A stretch of DNA of 6,704 nucleotides from Cytophagales bacterium (lineage in GTDB: Bacteria; Bacteroidota; Bacteroidia; Cytophagales; MED-G16), in assembly GCA_029940715.1 (NCBI GenBank), contig JAPYTU010000019.1, positions 18,556 to 25,259 on the forward strand. The letters are read 5' to 3'. Both the position numbers and the translations under genes were made by a program. This document shows, piece after piece, positions 5,978 through 6,704 of this stretch. The notes beneath the pieces were generated by a model. It was not told the DNA's origin and did no database searches. It saw only the letters and a program-made list of their open reading frames with translations. How positions within the stretch are numbered: position 1 is the stretch's first letter; every line of letters begins with the position of its first letter.

Positions 5978-6704
5978 TTATAAAGTAACAGAGTAACCAC
6001 CATCTACTGGTAAGTTAATTCCATTAATATAACTAGCTTCATTGCTACATAAAAAACAAGTAGCACTTGCTATTTCTTCGGGATTAGCAAATCTTGCTGA
6101 AGGTATTTTTAATTTATATTCGTTTTTAATTTCTCTTTCTGTTTTATTGTATGTTATTGCATTAGATTTAATTAAATCTTTTAATCTTTCTGTAATTGTA
6201 AATCCAGGTAATATATTGTTTACTGTAATTCCAAATTTTGCTAGTTCAAAAGATAATGTTTTAGACCAGCTTGCCATAGCCCATCTTACAGTGTTAGAGA
6301 CACCTAAGTTTTGTATTGGTGCTTTTACAGAAACAGAAATTATATTTATTATTCTCCCAAATTTTGATTTTTTCATATGAGGTACTAATGCTTTAACTAA
6401 AATGTGACTGCAATGAAGATGCATAGAGAGATATTGGTCAAATTCTTCTTTTTTTGCATCCATTATTTGTCCAGCTGGTGGTCCTCCAGTATTATTTATT
6501 AATATTTCTGCATTGTAGCCTTCGGATAAGAAAGTATTAATATGGGTTTTTAATTTATCAGGATCATTAAAATCAGCAACAATAACATTATGCTTTTGAT
6601 TATCTGAGCTATCTAATTCTTTAAGAACACTTTTTAACTTAGTTTCATCTCTTGCTACTAGTGTTATATGTGCTTTTTGTTTAGACAGCATAAGTGCAAT
6701 AGCT
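5978..6704 (-). CDS. SDR-family oxidoreductase, FabG-like with atypical catalytic tetrad (5'-truncated by window edge)
   Basis: A short-chain dehydrogenase/reductase with a Rossmann fold; 241 complete codons are visible. The gene enters from the right edge: before the ATG at 6691 the frame continues as A-I-A-L, giving AIALMLSKQKAHITLVAR, which fits the helix after the TGxxxGIG nucleotide motif. That methionine is therefore internal and the glycine motif lies off the window. Numbered from it, NNTGGPPAG is at 66-74, GRIINIISVSVK at 112-123, NNILPGF at 158-164, and VDGGY at 229-233 near the end. Aligned to FabG, the Asn-Ser-Tyr-Lys tetrad reads His91, a serine at 119 or 121, Ser132 and Arg136, so YxxxK is replaced by SNTVR. 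This resembles the subgroup I remember as BKR_like_SDR_like (cd05344), which has NNxGGPP and SNxxR. The substrate is unknown, and 3-oxoacyl-ACP reductase should not be assumed. It converges on nqrF and is not in that operon. Confidence 0.88.
   Translation of the reverse strand, partial: AIALMLSKQKAHITLVARDETKLKSVLKELDSSDNQKHNVIVADFNDPDKLKTHINTFLSEGYNAEILINNTGGPPAGQIMDAKKEEFDQYLSMHLHCSHILVKALVPHMKKSKFGRIINIISVSVKAPIQNLGVSNTVRWAMASWSKTLSFELAKFGITVNNILPGFTITERLKDLIKSNAITYNKTEREIKNEYKLKIPSARFANPEEIASATCFLCSNEASYINGINLPVDGGYSVTL

Noticed and set aside
6042..6380. A 112-codon plus-strand open frame opposite the SDR gene
   Set aside because: It lies wholly antisense to an SDR frame with clear family motifs; its translation is hydrophobic nonsense without recognisable motifs.
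6689..6691. ATG at 6691 as the start of the SDR gene
   Set aside because: The frame continues upstream with A-I-A-L, typical of the helix after TGxxxGIG; starting here would remove the nucleotide-binding glycine motif. The gene is cut by the window edge.
1..6704. Mobile element, CRISPR array, toxin-antitoxin, phage or defence genes
   Set aside because: All coding space is taken by core metabolic, ribosomal and respiratory genes plus one SDR and one small membrane protein; no terminal repeats, spaced repeats or shifts in base composition were seen.

Overview
The window is an ordinary housekeeping stretch from a very A+T-rich member of the Bacteroidota, most likely the Flavobacteriia/Flavobacteriales. 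Three things point there. The carbamoyl-phosphate synthase large subunit ends in the short form I know from flavobacteria. AccD has lost most of its zinc-ribbon cysteines. NqrF and the small DUF4834-like protein read like flavobacterial versions. Genes start without clear Shine-Dalgarno sequences, and candidate promoters fit the Bacteroidota -7 consensus TAnnTTTG rather than a sigma-70 box. These are judgements from memory of the families; no search was run.

Layout: rpsP (ribosomal protein bS16) runs leftward off the left edge. A 199-base divergent spacer separates it from a rightward run of four genes: carB (pyrimidine/arginine precursor synthesis), a 69-residue single-pass membrane protein (DUF4834-like), accD (carboxyltransferase beta subunit of acetyl-CoA carboxylase) and nqrF (FAD/2Fe-2S NADH-oxidising subunit of the Na+-translocating NADH:quinone reductase). 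The first three are almost certainly one transcript (gaps of 3 and 17 bases). nqrF follows after 50 bases and may have its own start. A leftward short-chain dehydrogenase/reductase (SDR) gene converges on nqrF; its N-terminus lies beyond the right edge.

The co-directional genes share no pathway: bicarbonate-dependent carbamoyl phosphate synthesis, biotin-dependent malonyl-CoA synthesis and sodium-pumping respiration. They look like grouped core genes rather than a dedicated system. I found no mobile element, CRISPR array, tRNA, rRNA, toxin-antitoxin or defence module and no evidence of a new biological system. The points most worth checking are the SDR whose catalytic tetrad is largely replaced, the nqrF gene that has no ATG start and stands apart from nqrA-E, and the degenerate AccD zinc ribbon.
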